From Climacium dendroides (taxonomy: Eukaryota; Streptophyta; Bryopsida; Hypnales; Climaciaceae): a stretch of 64,000 nt of DNA. The notes beneath the pieces are model-generated. The model was not told where the DNA came from. It ran no database searches and saw only the letters and a program-made list of their open reading frames with translations. The stretch covers positions 3,658,001 through 3,722,000 of the forward strand of contig OX467085.1 in NCBI GenBank assembly GCA_950106755.1, in the 5' to 3' direction. How positions within the stretch are numbered: position 1 is the stretch's first letter; every line of letters starts with the position of its first letter. Both the position numbers and the translations under genes were made by a program. Shown piece by piece: positions 47,693 through 58,350 of the stretch.

Positions 47693-48807
47693 ATGGCTCC
47701 ATAAGGATTTCCCAATCCGCTGAAGAAGAGTACAAAGGGAAAATCACAAGACATGGATTGGGACGCCTACTTCAACCACTTTTGTGTGGCTGAAGAGGGA
47801 TGGCAATACGAGCCCAAAGCAGTATGGACTTGCACAACGTGCCGAGAGTATGTGAAAATGTTACACATTGCGAAACTCTGGCCAACAGATAACACAGTTG
47901 TATTAGAGAGACAAGTGAGACGGTGGGAAGGTCCTATGAACACTTGCAAGAGTGAACATTTCAAGCAGAGATACGAGGAGATTTGGGCATCTTGCAGTCT
48001 AGGTGCTTCTAAACCAAATATCATGAACTATTCCACCATGGCAATGATTTGGGCAGAGATTGTACTCCAGAAAGATGTGGATTGGCGTATGGTGCCTGCA
48101 AAGGACAAGAAGACCAAATTGAGCTGTGACAAAGCGGTGATAGACACCAATTGGGTTGGCCCAAGCGATTGCATGCCAGAGTGGTCTAATCATGGTCAAT
48201 TTGGATTTCCTCCAGAACCATTGCCAGATGCAGAGGACAATGATGATGATGACAAAGAAGACTTACCACCTCCACCTCTACTTCTACAAAGGCACAAACG
48301 TCGAGAAGAGCGCGAAGACTTGGACTTCCAAAATCAATTGCGAGAGGCAACAAGAAATAGTATTTTGGATCAAGGTCGCCCGCGTCAACAATGGTCACCA
48401 CCTCGTCATGATCGTGATGTGCGTTGCCCGCAATATGGAAGAGGAAGTTCGCATTTTAGCCCTGGCCCCACGATGACTTCCAAAACATATTAAACATACG
48501 AGGAAGCCATGGAAGCACAAGGTTCTCGAACTACGGTGGATCTCAATATGGTAGGTCGCAATTCTATCCGGCGACGGGAGGGCCGGACTCATATGTGCCT
48601 CGCGGAAGCTCATACTACACCGGCTCAAGCGAACGAGGGATAAGAAGGTCCGAGGCAAATGCATCACCTCCTCCACCTCCACCATTTGGGGGTCCATACT
48701 TCTCCGATTACGGACAAGGAGGAGGGGCTGGCGGATATGGGCGATCTGGTGGCTTCGGTCCCACACCCCAAGGTCGAAATGACGATAGTAGTTCGGATTC
48801 AGAATAG
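47693..48807 (+). pseudogene. CTTC/CMPEWSN family protein with G/S/Y-rich tail
   Basis: ATG 47693 opens a Lys-rich N-terminus. A TAA at 47702-47704 replaces a likely CAA. The conserved region has VWTCTTCREYVKMLHIAKLW, IMNYSTMAMIWAEIVLQKDVDW in part, and VIDTNWVGPSDCMPEWSN. An acidic stretch and a charged helix-like part follow. Near 48465 the frame shifts by one base, after which a tail rich in Gly, Ser and Tyr runs to 48807 (NYGGSQYGRSQFY, GQGGGAGGYGRSGGFG). The start is set by similarity to the paralogue at 61367. I do not recognise the family. The Cys and His residues near CTTC could bind metal, and the tail resembles low-complexity tails of RNA-binding proteins; both are inferences. Confidence 0.75.
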
Positions 48808-49645
48808 AGTATAATGTAGTTTAACTATTTAAGGGTAGAGTAGAAGATGTCTTTTGACTTATTCAGAGGTTATGGATTTACTATTATTGTTTAAATGTAT
48901 TTTGGTGACCACTTTTGTGACCATTAGTGGTCAAGGATGTCACTATTTAAAACTTTGAACATGCACATCTATTGAACATGTTTAGTTGTAGTACCAAAAA
49001 TCTCTTCTTGGAAATGCTTGACAGTGTTTTTTCTTTTTTAGATTTAGTGCAAGGGTACCGAATGCAATGTTGACTTTCTATATTCTTTACCTGCTCTTGG
49101 AAGTTGGAAATGAGATTGAAATGCAATTAGTTCTGGAGAATAAATTAGAATCCAAATTCATTTGGAAGAATTATATAATAGTATTGTGGATTTTGATTAG
49201 CCCTAATGTAATTGGGCTTATACACATTAAGCCTTCCAATTTTCCGTGTCACAAAGTTCATAGGTTTGACTTGCAAAAAATATTTGAACTCTTTTTTGCA
49301 ATTTGAACACCCTTATAGATAAACATTATAATTTTTAACTCCATAAGGGATATTGTTGTGCTTTCTTTTTTTCCATAATCTCTAGCATGTCTAGTTTGAA
49401 TTTGTACAGTTAAAAACTTGAAATTCCAAGAAAATGATAAATGTAATGAAAATATTGACATTTCTTCAGAAGTAAAAATTTCAAGAAATTGAAGGAAGTT
49501 GAGAAGAAGCCTTGGGTCTATTTTTTTAATTATTAGGCATTGAAATGCCCAAATGCCCAATTCCTCCCAAACAAGAAGACCTACATGAAGCTTATTGAAT
49601 GAAAAGGGGGAAAAATCACCCTAAAAATGAGACGGTAGAAATAAA
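48808..49645. repeat. 3' flank module, copy 1
   Basis: No gene. 49040-49560 is similar to 52330-52810 after the kinase gene (shared GCAAGGGTACC, GATATTGTTGTGCTTTCTTT, GTCTAGTTTGAATTTGTA). The two cargo genes therefore carry related downstream sequences, which points to duplication of an array-gene-flank unit. Confidence 0.65.
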
Positions 49646-49950
49646 GCGGACGATCTAAAAATCGCCCCCTCTGGACCGTCCGATCACGTAGACTGTCCGT
49701 CCGTCCGCCCGATCGGACGGCCTCTGTTCGACCGTGCGGACCGGACGAGGCGTCCGCCAACCCTAGACCGTCTGATCGGACGGCCAGGAAGAGGCGGACG
49801 GCCAGCCCGTCCACCCGATCGGACGGAACCAACGGGGCAGCCGATCGGCTGTCCACCCGATCGAACGGACCTGACGGGGCGGCCGATCGGACGGCCTCCG
49901 TCCGTTGTAGGACTGGAATGAGGCCGTCCGCCTCATATAAGAGAAGCGGA
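49646..49950 (+). promoter_or_regulatory. CGATCGGACGG array and TATA box of kinase gene
   Basis: Repeats of CGATCGGACGGCC and GTCCGCC words from about 49650 to 49930. A TATA-like ATATAAGA follows at 49935-49942, 192 bases before ATG 50127. The CCGATCGGACG words recur in the right end array (53190-53210). Confidence 0.68.
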
Positions 49951-50126
49951 TGGACCGTCTGCTCTCACTTTTGCCTTCCCCCTTGCATGCAAGAGAGAGC
50001 GGAGAGCTTGGTGGTTTGACCTCCAATGGCTCCTTTCTTTAGGTGGGTAAGAGTCTAATATTTGGGGTAACTCTTGCCAAATTTTTTATAAAACTTTGAC
50101 GTTCATCATTCTACCGGGTTATCAAC

Positions 50127-51614
50127 ATGCCGAGGGCGAAGAAGGCTTCCAAGGAGCCGAAGGGAAAAGAAGAAGCCCCCTCTATTCAGTGGACAAGGGA
50201 GAATTCCTCGGAGAGTTGCAAAGCATTCGTAATCGAATTGATTGTGAAGTTTTATGAGACAGAGACTACAGTGTCTCTTGACACTAAATATGTGCGATAT
50301 GAAGAGGACTGCATCGAGAAATTCTTCGTGGATATGAGGTAGAGGATGTTGGACGCCTTGCACGTATCGCAGTGGATTCATGAAACGGAGAAGAAGAATT
50401 TCCCCAAATTTCTTGACAGCAAGGTGCATGATGCATTATGGAATGCTTTGGTCATTTTGGATAAATATTGGAGGAAGAAATGCGGAAATGATGAAGCCTT
50501 CGAGCATGTCATTATAAAAGCGGATTTATTCACTAAAAGGTGCCAACCATTTAGGAGGAGGCAGAATAGAGTAGGGTCAATTGGTTGGTGGATGAACAAG
50601 CCTGGAATGGACCAAGCACAAAATACACGTTGCCTTCTAATAGCCCTTCCGGAAGCGGCCATGGTGATTCTCGTAAATAACAAAATCATGCGGGGTGGCT
50701 ATGCTACAATTCGGAGAGTGCGAATAGAAGGATGTGCGGAGATTCATCCATCATGGGAGTTTGCAGCAAAGATGTCTCTCCAAGAAGGTGAACGACCTGC
50801 TTTTGCAAAGATGGAACACAATACTTAGACTATAGCAGTAAGGATTCCGCATGCTGGAGTGATACGTTTTTTTGCAGTGCACTCCAAAAAGAATGAAGGA
50901 TACTCATTCTGGTGGAACGGTGGTACATTGCGTGAAATGATGCGTCGGGATGACGACTATCCAGACAATATAGCCCTTCGAGTGCTGTATGAGCCGCGTA
51001 TAACAGAAGAAGAAATCATTGCTGCTAAAAATCTAAAGCGATTTAGAGCCAAACGCGTGGAGCTTGCATGGGCATTACTGCACATCATGAATGCGGTGCA
51101 CACCGCTGGACATCTCCACAACGACATTTCTCCGGACAACATCATGTTTCATTATCCTGAAGATGAGTCCCAGGTTTACATTGGAGTTTGTGATTGGGGG
51201 ATGACTACAGTGTTGAGCAAGCCTATGAAGTCGTTGTATACATTCACAATAACAGCTGAAAAGGACGAAGCTATAAAGAGGAGGTGGTGGGTGGATCCCA
51301 GTATTACTTATGTACACGGAAGAGATGCGGATGTGCAAAACATCCCTTCTCTTTCCATGCAATCCGAGCAATATGCTGTTGCTAAATTAGCTAAACGGAT
51401 CAGTAGGCAGTGCATGTCGGAGGCGTATCACAAGTTGCAGCGTGAATCAAGTAGCTCACATGTCAAGTACCTCCATCCACAATTTGCACAGGTGTTTGAT
51501 ACTTACTTGAAGCGCGTTCAAAACAAAGAGAGTACTTTGGCACAAGTCATCTTCCGTTTTAGTACTTCATTCAACTGGCCTGTTCCGGATGAACATTTCC
51601 GTGGTTCATATTGA
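50127..51614 (+). pseudogene. Atypical protein kinase, cargo gene 3
   Basis: One forward frame of 495 codons broken only by TAG at 50340-50342 and 50826-50828, both plausible CAG losses. The N-terminal 190 residues match nothing I recognise. The kinase domain follows: a Gly-rich loop MRGGYATIRRVRIEG (about 50692), the Lys in WEFAAKMS (about 50760), the catalytic loop HLHNDISPDNIMFH (about 51112) in place of HRDxxxxN, and CDWG (about 51190) in place of DFG. The expected Lys, Asp, Asn and Asp are all present. The target is unknown. The gene follows a GC array and TATA box and lies in the same orientation as the gene at 47693. Confidence 0.78.
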
Positions 51615-53175
51615 AGTTCAAGAATAGTTCATATAAGTATATAGGCTGGTAGTATGCATAGATGCCAAGTAGTAATGTAGTATGTATGCGAATTACATAG
51701 TTGCATAGCATATGTGCACCATTTTGATTTTTTAAGACCAATGAATGCCAATGTAGTTGGACTTTTATGTGCCTTTGTAATTGACGAGGATATTTTAATT
51801 GATAATGATTTTTAAAGTGTGTGAATTGTCCCTATCTTTTGTCATTGTTGGTTTGCAATTTTGCATAGAAAAGTCTAAAACCCTGCAATTACGGAAATTA
51901 TGATTTTTTAAGTTGGTATTTGCAAGATTGGGAAGTTTTTGTTTTAAATTGTATGGTCTTCCAATTCTTCAATTTGCCATGTATGGTTGAAGATATTCAA
52001 TTGGACAATGTATTATGTATAATTGTAAATTGTCTTCTAGATTCTAGAAGCATGGTTTTTTGTTTGGTATCAATGGTGTGTTGTTAATTTTTTGAATGCA
52101 ACGGGTTTGTCGGCTTCATTAAGATGTTAAAAAAAATAGTAATTACCCCCTAAATGCTTGAGGTACCAAAATATTAAATATGGTGTTTGCAAAACTTAGA
52201 AGTTCAGTAAAACCTAACTATTTTTCATCATTTTAGTGAGCTAATAAATTTGGAAAATTCTTTTTGAAGTCTACTTTTGGCTCCAGAAGTCCGATCTTGC
52301 AATTAAAGGACAATGATTTTTTTGAAAGAGATATTATGCAAGGGTACCTTGTGCAATCTTGACTTTTCTTTTGTGTTAAGAGCTTTTGGAAATGAGCCTC
52401 AAATACAGTAGATCTTGGAGGAAAATTCATATTGGAAATTCATATTAAAAAATTATAGAGTAAATTTTGTAAAGCTGTAAATTGATTGGGGTAGTGCAAG
52501 TTTGGCCCAGTAACCTTATAGGCTCATATTCTTTGGGTCCCCAACATTTTAGATTTGCCTTGCCAAAAAGGCTTCAACTTTTTTTGGCGATTTTAACAGC
52601 ATCATAGTCAAATGTTATAATCTTTCACTCTACAAGTGATATTGTTGTGCTTTCTTTTCCTATGCAATCTCTAACAAGTCTAGTTTGAATTTGTATGGTT
52701 ACAATTCCAAAAAATTGATACATCTTATCAAAATGTGGGCTCTTTGTTGAATTTAGAGCAAATTAAAGGAAGTTGAAATTTGAAAATAAGGCTTGGGCAC
52801 ATAGGGGTTACAACATCCTATGGTTATTTGGATGATTGAATTTGTTTGAACCATCAACCATTGTTTTTTTGGGCCAATTGAAGGCCCAAATGCCTAAAAA
52901 AAATGGACTGCACCAAATCTATAGGTTAAATTTGAAGAAAAATTGGATGATAATGCCAAATTGCTCAAATTTGAAAGAAAAAAAATTCATTTGGATGAAA
53001 TTGCGCCCATCAAATGTAACTCATCTAAATATGTGGATGAAAAGATAGTTCTATCCAAAACATAAGTAAATACTAAAAATTTAGTAACATTATTTTGTCA
53101 TATATTGCTACTTTAGCAATTCTCCAAAAATTGGACCTAAACCCATGGTTTCATCCCTACACCGAAGTTTACCCC
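51615..53175. repeat. AT-rich region with 3' flank module, copy 2
   Basis: No gene seen. 52330-52810 matches 49040-49560 (see that entry). The rest is AT-rich with no motifs I can name, up to the right end array. Confidence 0.6.
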
Positions 53176-53530
53176 ATTTTCCGTCCGATGCCCCGATCGG
53201 ACGACCCCACACTGACCCGTCTGCCCCATCCGCCTTCCCGTCCGCCCTCCCGTCCGCCCTCCCCGTCCGCCCTCCCCGTCCGCCTCCCCGTCCGCCTTCC
53301 CGTCCGCCTCCCCGTCCGCCCTCCCCGTCCGCCCTCCCCGTCTGCCCTCCCTGTCCGCCTCCCCATCCACCCTCCTGTCCGGCTCCCCGTCCGCCCTCTT
53401 GTCCGCCTCTCGTCCGACCCGTCTGCCTCCCCGTCCGATCCGTCCGCTAGACGGGGACGGTCGGAATGTCCTATGTCAACGGACGTTCAGGAACCGGCGG
53501 ACGTAGACGCTGGACGTCCATGTAACCTTG
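53176..53530. repeat. Giant hAT right subterminal array and end
   Basis: CCGTCCGCCCTCCCCGTCCG-type words run from 53190 to about 53450. A GGAC/GTCC-rich stretch follows (with GGAATGTCC mirrored at the left end), and the diverged terminal repeat ends at 53530. The 8-bp duplication GGTTACGG follows at 53531-53538. Confidence 0.82.
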
Positions 53531-53673
53531 GGTTACGGATTTTGCCGGAACGTCTATTTTCTAGTTTGGGTTTCCCACACAAAAATCACGTTCTAACTAT
53601 AATTTTTTTTTTCTTTATTTTTTTCATCTAGCTCCCTTAATCTTGATCCGTCTCTAGATTCCGTATTCCCACA
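53531..53673 (-). repeat. 5' tip of the reverse gypsy LTR
   Basis: On the reverse strand it starts TGTGGGAATACGG at 53673, like the LTR starts at 58781 and 59544 (TGTGGGAATCCGG). It continues the LTR interrupted at 37724. The adjacent 53674-53678 (TGGAA) is the expected target duplication, but its partner was not found. Confidence 0.8.
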
Positions 53674-55221
53674 TGGAATGCGTACTCTATTCTTTAGAGT
53701 CTTCAATGATTTGCATTTCCATCCCCTTCTCTGGCGGTGTCTCTTCCACTATCGTTGGTTCGCTCCTCTTCTTCGATGTAGTCTTCTGCATGTGTGTGAA
53801 CCCTTTCAGATGCGTCCGAGCCAGATTGGTCATCCTACCAATCCGGTCAATGAGATCTCCCCTAACTCGTTGCCTTGGAACTTTGAATGTTCCCCTCAAG
53901 AGGTTAGGTGCTGTGTAAACTCTAGGGAGTTCTGGAGTCAAACCTTTCGGCAGTACCGAAGCTGACTTTGCGCTGGACTTATGCTTCGGATCTAAAGCTG
54001 GCCTCAAGTTTAACTCCGTCATCCGCATCTTGTTGGTAGTGGGCTCCGCTGGCGTGAATATCCCTCACAGTCCTTCCATCTGAATTGCACAATCCGCTAA
54101 TAGCCGCTTGGAGTACCCAAGACAAAAGGGAGTTCCGGAAAGGTCATGAAATCCATTACCTAATTTGAATCGATGGCAGCCAGCAATTGTCGTAGCTCTC
54201 CTAAGACCCGCTCTATCCGTGCCGTGAAGTCTACTAAGATGGTCACCACCTTAGTCTTGGTTATGTGACCTTCCTGTATCATCTTAGAATCAAACAGAGC
54301 TGCCTTCGTGATGATGTCTGCTTTGATGTCGACTGCTTCGGATAGATTCTTGACAAGAAAGAGGGCCTCTTTCTCTGTCTCCTTTGAAACCGCCATCTCT
54401 CCTTCCGCCCAATTCAGTCAAGTCTGGATTTGATTCCACTCCGTCTCCAACTCCTGAATCCGATCCTCCCTTTGCTTTAGATCTTCCGGCTTGGGCAGTC
54501 ACTTGACTACTTCCACAATCTGATCCGGCTCCACCTTCAAAACTTCCGCCGTGTCTATCACCAGATCCGCCAGACTGTCATGGAGTATCTTGGCTTCGCA
54601 TATCCATTTGAACCCGACATTGAAAAACGTCGATTCGGATTCTACTTCTGGACCTTTACTTGACTCTCTTTTCTCCATCACTGGTGGTTTGACCTGTGAT
54701 TCCGGATCTGTTGACTTTCGCTTCTTTGTCCTCGAATCGGTCAGGGGTTCCTTGGGGCGTTCTTCCGATCTCGACTCAACTGGATCTTCCGCTTCTTCTC
54801 CTAAAAGTCCGTATGACAAAATAGCCTTTCCGGTGTCGTACTGGACTATTTTTGCAGCACTCAAAAGTTCCTGTTGGTGGTATAAGTGGAACATGACACT
54901 ACTAGAAAATTTCGTTTTTCTATTGTTTTGGTCGCGTTGATCCGGTCAAAATCTGACAGAAATCTGTTGGTTTCAACAGATTTCTGTCAGATTTTGACCG
55001 GATCAACGCGACCAAAACAATAGAAAAACGAAATTTTCTAGTAGTGTGATTCTATCCCAGTGGACGGCCCGGTTCTCCATAGCCCCAAAAATTGTATTGG
55101 CCACCGTAACGGCGACCCATGTAGGTTTTGTCCGGGTACAGGATGGGGATGAGAAACTCTAAAACTCTCCTATGTCTCTCGTCCTTGCATTCACTAATAG
55201 CGAATCCGTCCTTAGGGTTTG
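53674..55221 (-). mobile_element. LTR B1, 3' part, with broken LTR gene
   Basis: Reverse-strand continuation of the LTR that starts at 59544, resumed after the solo LTR at 55222-58781. It carries the LTR gene from NPKDGFAISECKDERH (55215) through EEAEDPVES (about 54800), the coiled-coil region VLKVEPDQIVEVVK (54500) and ITKAALFDSKMIQEGHI (about 54270) to the tail at 53687. Stops occur near 54498, 54418 and 54160. It is cut at 53674 by the reverse gypsy insertion. A 150-bp MITE sits at 54897-55046. Confidence 0.8.
54897..55046. mobile_element. 150-bp perfect hairpin MITE with CACTA-type ends
   Basis: Starts CACTACTAGAAAATTTCG and ends with its complement. The two 73-bp arms are perfect complements around a 4-base loop (GTTT at 54970-54973). 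The 3-bp target duplication TGA lies at 54894-54896 and 55047-55049. CACTA-type ends and a 3-bp duplication suggest mobilisation by a CACTA-family transposase. A transcript would fold into a long perfect hairpin and could feed small-RNA processing; that is inference. Confidence 0.93.
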
Positions 55222-56400
55222 TGTCGTACGCGCAGTTAGCCGTAAGTATCCTTACAACAACAAATGGTTGCAAGATGACACGAATTATCGTTCCAGGGAA
55301 CTTCTGCTAAGATATAGATTGTATTAGAAGTATTTGGATCGTGACTACTCACTTAATCCTCTTTCTTTCACTTACCCTATCTCGTTCCGGAAACTTAGTA
55401 CATTCTGGATTCCGTTCCGGATCCGAACACACCCGGAACTTAGTTCCGTCTCCCTTCCGTCACTGGTTTTTGTTGCCTCTGTTTTACCCTCAGAGGGTCC
55501 GCCCTTGATCTAGAAAGGGGTGGGGACTCACCACTTGTGCAATATCCTCTCTATACTCTAAATCTACTAAACAACACACCCAAGACAACACAACTGTAGG
55601 GAGAGGGAGGGCGTATGCTCTCACAGTTTCCGGATTAGTCGATCCAGAATCAGGTCACACAAAGAAATTCTCACACCTCTCTTTACTACAACGACGAATC
55701 CGAATTCATAGATCCCAAGGAATAGAGTTTCAAGGGGAAGATAATATACCCAGGGGGAGGTTGGTAGACTTTCCGGAGTAGCGGGAGTTCCTTTCCTTTG
55801 GCGGTTGCTTATCTTCGCATAGAACCCTCTTGGTTCTGGACTCGCAGGGCCCTCTACCCTCTTACCCGGATTGCCGTTCCGGAAATTTAAAAGCACGTCA
55901 CACTTACACTCCCTTACTTAGTTCGCATTCCTCCCACTCAGCTCAATACCAAGAGATCCGTGGCTCAAGATCCGGATTCCTTCTCTCCCTCCCTTCTCTT
56001 TCTCCAGTACCAGATCACACACCCATACATACACTCAGCCAAAAAGACCCTGTCTAAGCAAAAGTGCAGCTAAAGATATCCTGGCTGGCTTAGATTAAGA
56101 AAAGAAAATTGTAATATATACGTGAAAGCACTAAAATCGAGTGGAATAGGATGGAATGGCCGACAACTAACTTGCCTGCCCTTAAAATACTAACACAAAA
56201 ACCCAAAGTCAACTCCTAAAAGCCTGAAAAGAAAACCCGGAAATCTAGGCCACCAATCCCTGAACCTCCCGGAATATCCGGAAAGATTGCTAACAGCCGT
56301 CCGAGATAACCGGATTTCCTTACTATCCGCCTAAAATTCCGGAAACCGGGTCTAAGCTCGAAACCCCATTCCGGATCCTATACTTCTTCTCCTACCAACC
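55222..56400 (-). other. Non-coding 3' third of LTR B2
   Basis: No supported gene. It holds the segment 55470-55540 shared with the other solo LTR and ends at the LTR 3' border. It is the likely location of R and U5 by analogy with LTR layout. Confidence 0.5.
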
Positions 56401-58350
56401 CTAATGTTTTGGCTTCCGTCCTTTCTTTGAACGGCTCCCCGCTTGGCTGGTAGGCGTCCCCTTCGTATTCTTTGCTGGCGTAGATTTTGCTATGGCCCGA
56501 GTCTGGATATGGCGCGTTGCGGGAGACGGATCGCTGTCGCCTTCGGTTCCGGAAGTGGAGTGGGCACTCTCCTCCTCAGAATCTTCAATGACTTGAACTT
56601 CCTTCTCCTTCTCTGGTGTTGTATCCTCCAATGTTGCGGGTTCGCTTCCTTTCTCCGGCGTGGTCTCTTGCATGTGCACAAATCTTTTCGGATTAGTCCG
56701 AGCTGGATTGGTCATCCCACCGATCCGGCTGCTGAGATCTCCCCTAACTTGTTGTCCCGGAACCTTGAATGATCCGGTCATCAAATTCGGCATTGCTTGT
56801 GCCTTGGGAACTTCTGGGGTTGAGAACTTAGATGGCACCGGAACCGTTTTCGCGCTAGACTCAGGTTCCGGTTCCGAGGCTGGCCTCAAATTCAACTCCG
56901 TCATCCGTATTTTACTGGCGGAAGGCTCGGCTGGTGTGAGTATCCCCCTCAAACCCTCCATCCGGGTTGCATGATCCGCCACTAGTTTCCCTGGGGTACC
57001 TGCGACAAAAGGAAGTTCCGGAAAGGTGGAGAAATCCATCGCATGGTTTGGGTCGATGGCTTCCAGTAACTTCTGGATCTCCTTCAAAACTCGCTCTATC
57101 CTCGCGGTGAAGTCTACGAGGATGGTAACTACCTTGGTTCCAGTAATGTGGCCTTCCGATATCATCTTCGAGTCAAACAAGGCAGCTTTTGTGATGATGT
57201 TGGCTTTAATGTTGACTGCTCCAGTTAGATTCTTAACCAGAGCGAGAGCCTCTTTCTCTTTCTCTTTTGCAGCTACCATTTCCCCTTCCGCCCAATTCAC
57301 TCGGGTCTAGAGTAGGTTTCATTCCGCCTCCAACTCCTGGATCCGCTCCTCCTTCTTCTTCAGATCCTTCGGTTTGGGCAATCGCTTGACAACTTCCACG
57401 ATCTGATCCGGATCCACCTTCAACACTTCCGCGGTATCTATCACCAAATCTGACAACCCGTCGTGGAGTACCTTGGCTTCACGTATCCACTCGAGCCCCG
57501 CATTGAAAAATGCGGATTCTGTTTCCATTTCAGGTCCTTTGCTGGATTCCCCCCTCTCCATCGTCTGTGGCTTGATTCTCGACCCCGGATCGGTTGACTT
57601 CCTCTTCTTGGTCCTCGGATCGGTCAAACGTTCCTCAGGAAGTTCCTCTGGATCAGACTCGACCGGATCTTCCGCTTCCTCCCCGGAAAGTCCGTATGAC
57701 AGGAGCGTCTTTCCGGTGTCATACTGGATTACTTCCGCCGCACTCAAAAGTTCATGTTGATGGTACAGATGAAACAGGTAGGTGCTAACTGGACTCGCCT
57801 TTGCTCGGGTCACGTGATCCGCTAATTTAGCCACTATCCCAGCTATGACCCTACCCCAGTGCACTACCCGGTTCTCCATAGCCCCAAAGATAGTATTGGC
57901 CACCGTAATAGTAACCCGCGTTGGCTTTTCCGGATACAAGATCAGAATCAGAAACTCTAGTATCTGCCTATGTCTCTCGTCCTTGCACTCGCTGATAGCA
58001 AATCCGTCCTTAGGGTTTGTAGACCCAGTGAACTTCCCAGCTACAAAACGGTCCGTCCTCGATGCTAAACCATTCCCACTCTTCCGGAATTGATAGATGT
58101 CCGCCCAGATGTCCTCGGTCCACGTGACTGGCCGCCCTCTCAAAGTGAGCTCATACTGATTCGGAACACCGTGAAGTAGCTCTTGAATCATCTCTTCACT
58201 CTTGAGGTTCCATGGTCGGTGTAGTAGACCGACACATCCTAACTTAGTTACGTCCTCCTCTAACTGCTTGTGTAGTTCCGGGCTATCCAGAATGGCCGGG
58301 GAGATAACCCGGGCAGATACCGCTACCTTCCGTACTGATCCGCATGCCAT
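56401..58350 (-). pseudogene. LTR-encoded protein of unknown function
   Basis: Reverse-strand frame from MACGSVRKVAVSARVISP (58350) to SKKGRKPKH (56401), about 650 codons, with stops only near 57319 and 57307 (likely TGG and CAG originally). Conserved blocks shared with 10974-12650: GCVGLLHRPWNLKSE, TLRGRPVTWTEDIWADIYQF, NPKDGFAISECKDERH, PEKPTRVTITVANTIFGAM, FHLYHQHELL. Then come an acidic part, a coiled coil (DQIVEVVKRL and onward), a region VVTILVDFTARIERVL, and a charged tail ending in a basic cluster. No named domain recognised. The upstream 58351-58781 is the LTR leader. Confidence 0.78.

Larger units (their letters stand above)
37725..53530. mobile_element. Giant hAT-type element with cargo genes, 15.8 kb
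   Basis: The left end CAGGGTTGTCGTGGACATGC (37725) equals the right end of hAT copy 1. The right end, read on the reverse strand from 53530, is CAAGGTTACATGGACG, a diverged terminal repeat. The 8-bp target duplication GGTTACGG is exact at 37717-37724 and 53531-53538. The related LTR at 59390-59420 has a single GGTTACGG in the same context and acts as the empty site. Both ends share a GGACATTC block about 45-65 bases inside. Contents: deleted transposase, RING gene, CTTC/CMPEWSN gene, kinase gene and six CGGACGG-type arrays. Nested insertions inside cannot be excluded. Confidence 0.85.
8450..53673 (-). mobile_element. Reverse-strand Athila/Tat gypsy, carrying nested insertions
   Basis: Read on the reverse strand: the 5' LTR starts at 53673 (TGTGGGAATACGG), runs to 53531, continues at 37724-36459 after the hAT, and resumes at 16882-16385 after the CACTA. 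Then come the primer-binding site, gag, zinc knuckles, protease, reverse transcriptase and RNase H, ending near 8450 where it is fused tail-to-tail to a forward relative. The integrase and 3' LTR are missing. Native sequence adds up to under 10 kb; the rest is a 15.8 kb hAT, a 19.6 kb CACTA and a 3.4 kb solo LTR. About 1.6 kb of the LTR is missing next to the CACTA left end. Confidence 0.78.

Noticed and set aside
37725..53530. Endogenous viral insertion as source of the kinase and RING genes
   Set aside because: No viral structural or replication gene is seen; the ends and duplication are those of a hAT transposon.
53095..53631. Pro/Arg/Ser-rich frame of 178 residues near the hAT right end
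   Set aside because: Same repeat artefact; it crosses the element end and the target duplication into LTR sequence.
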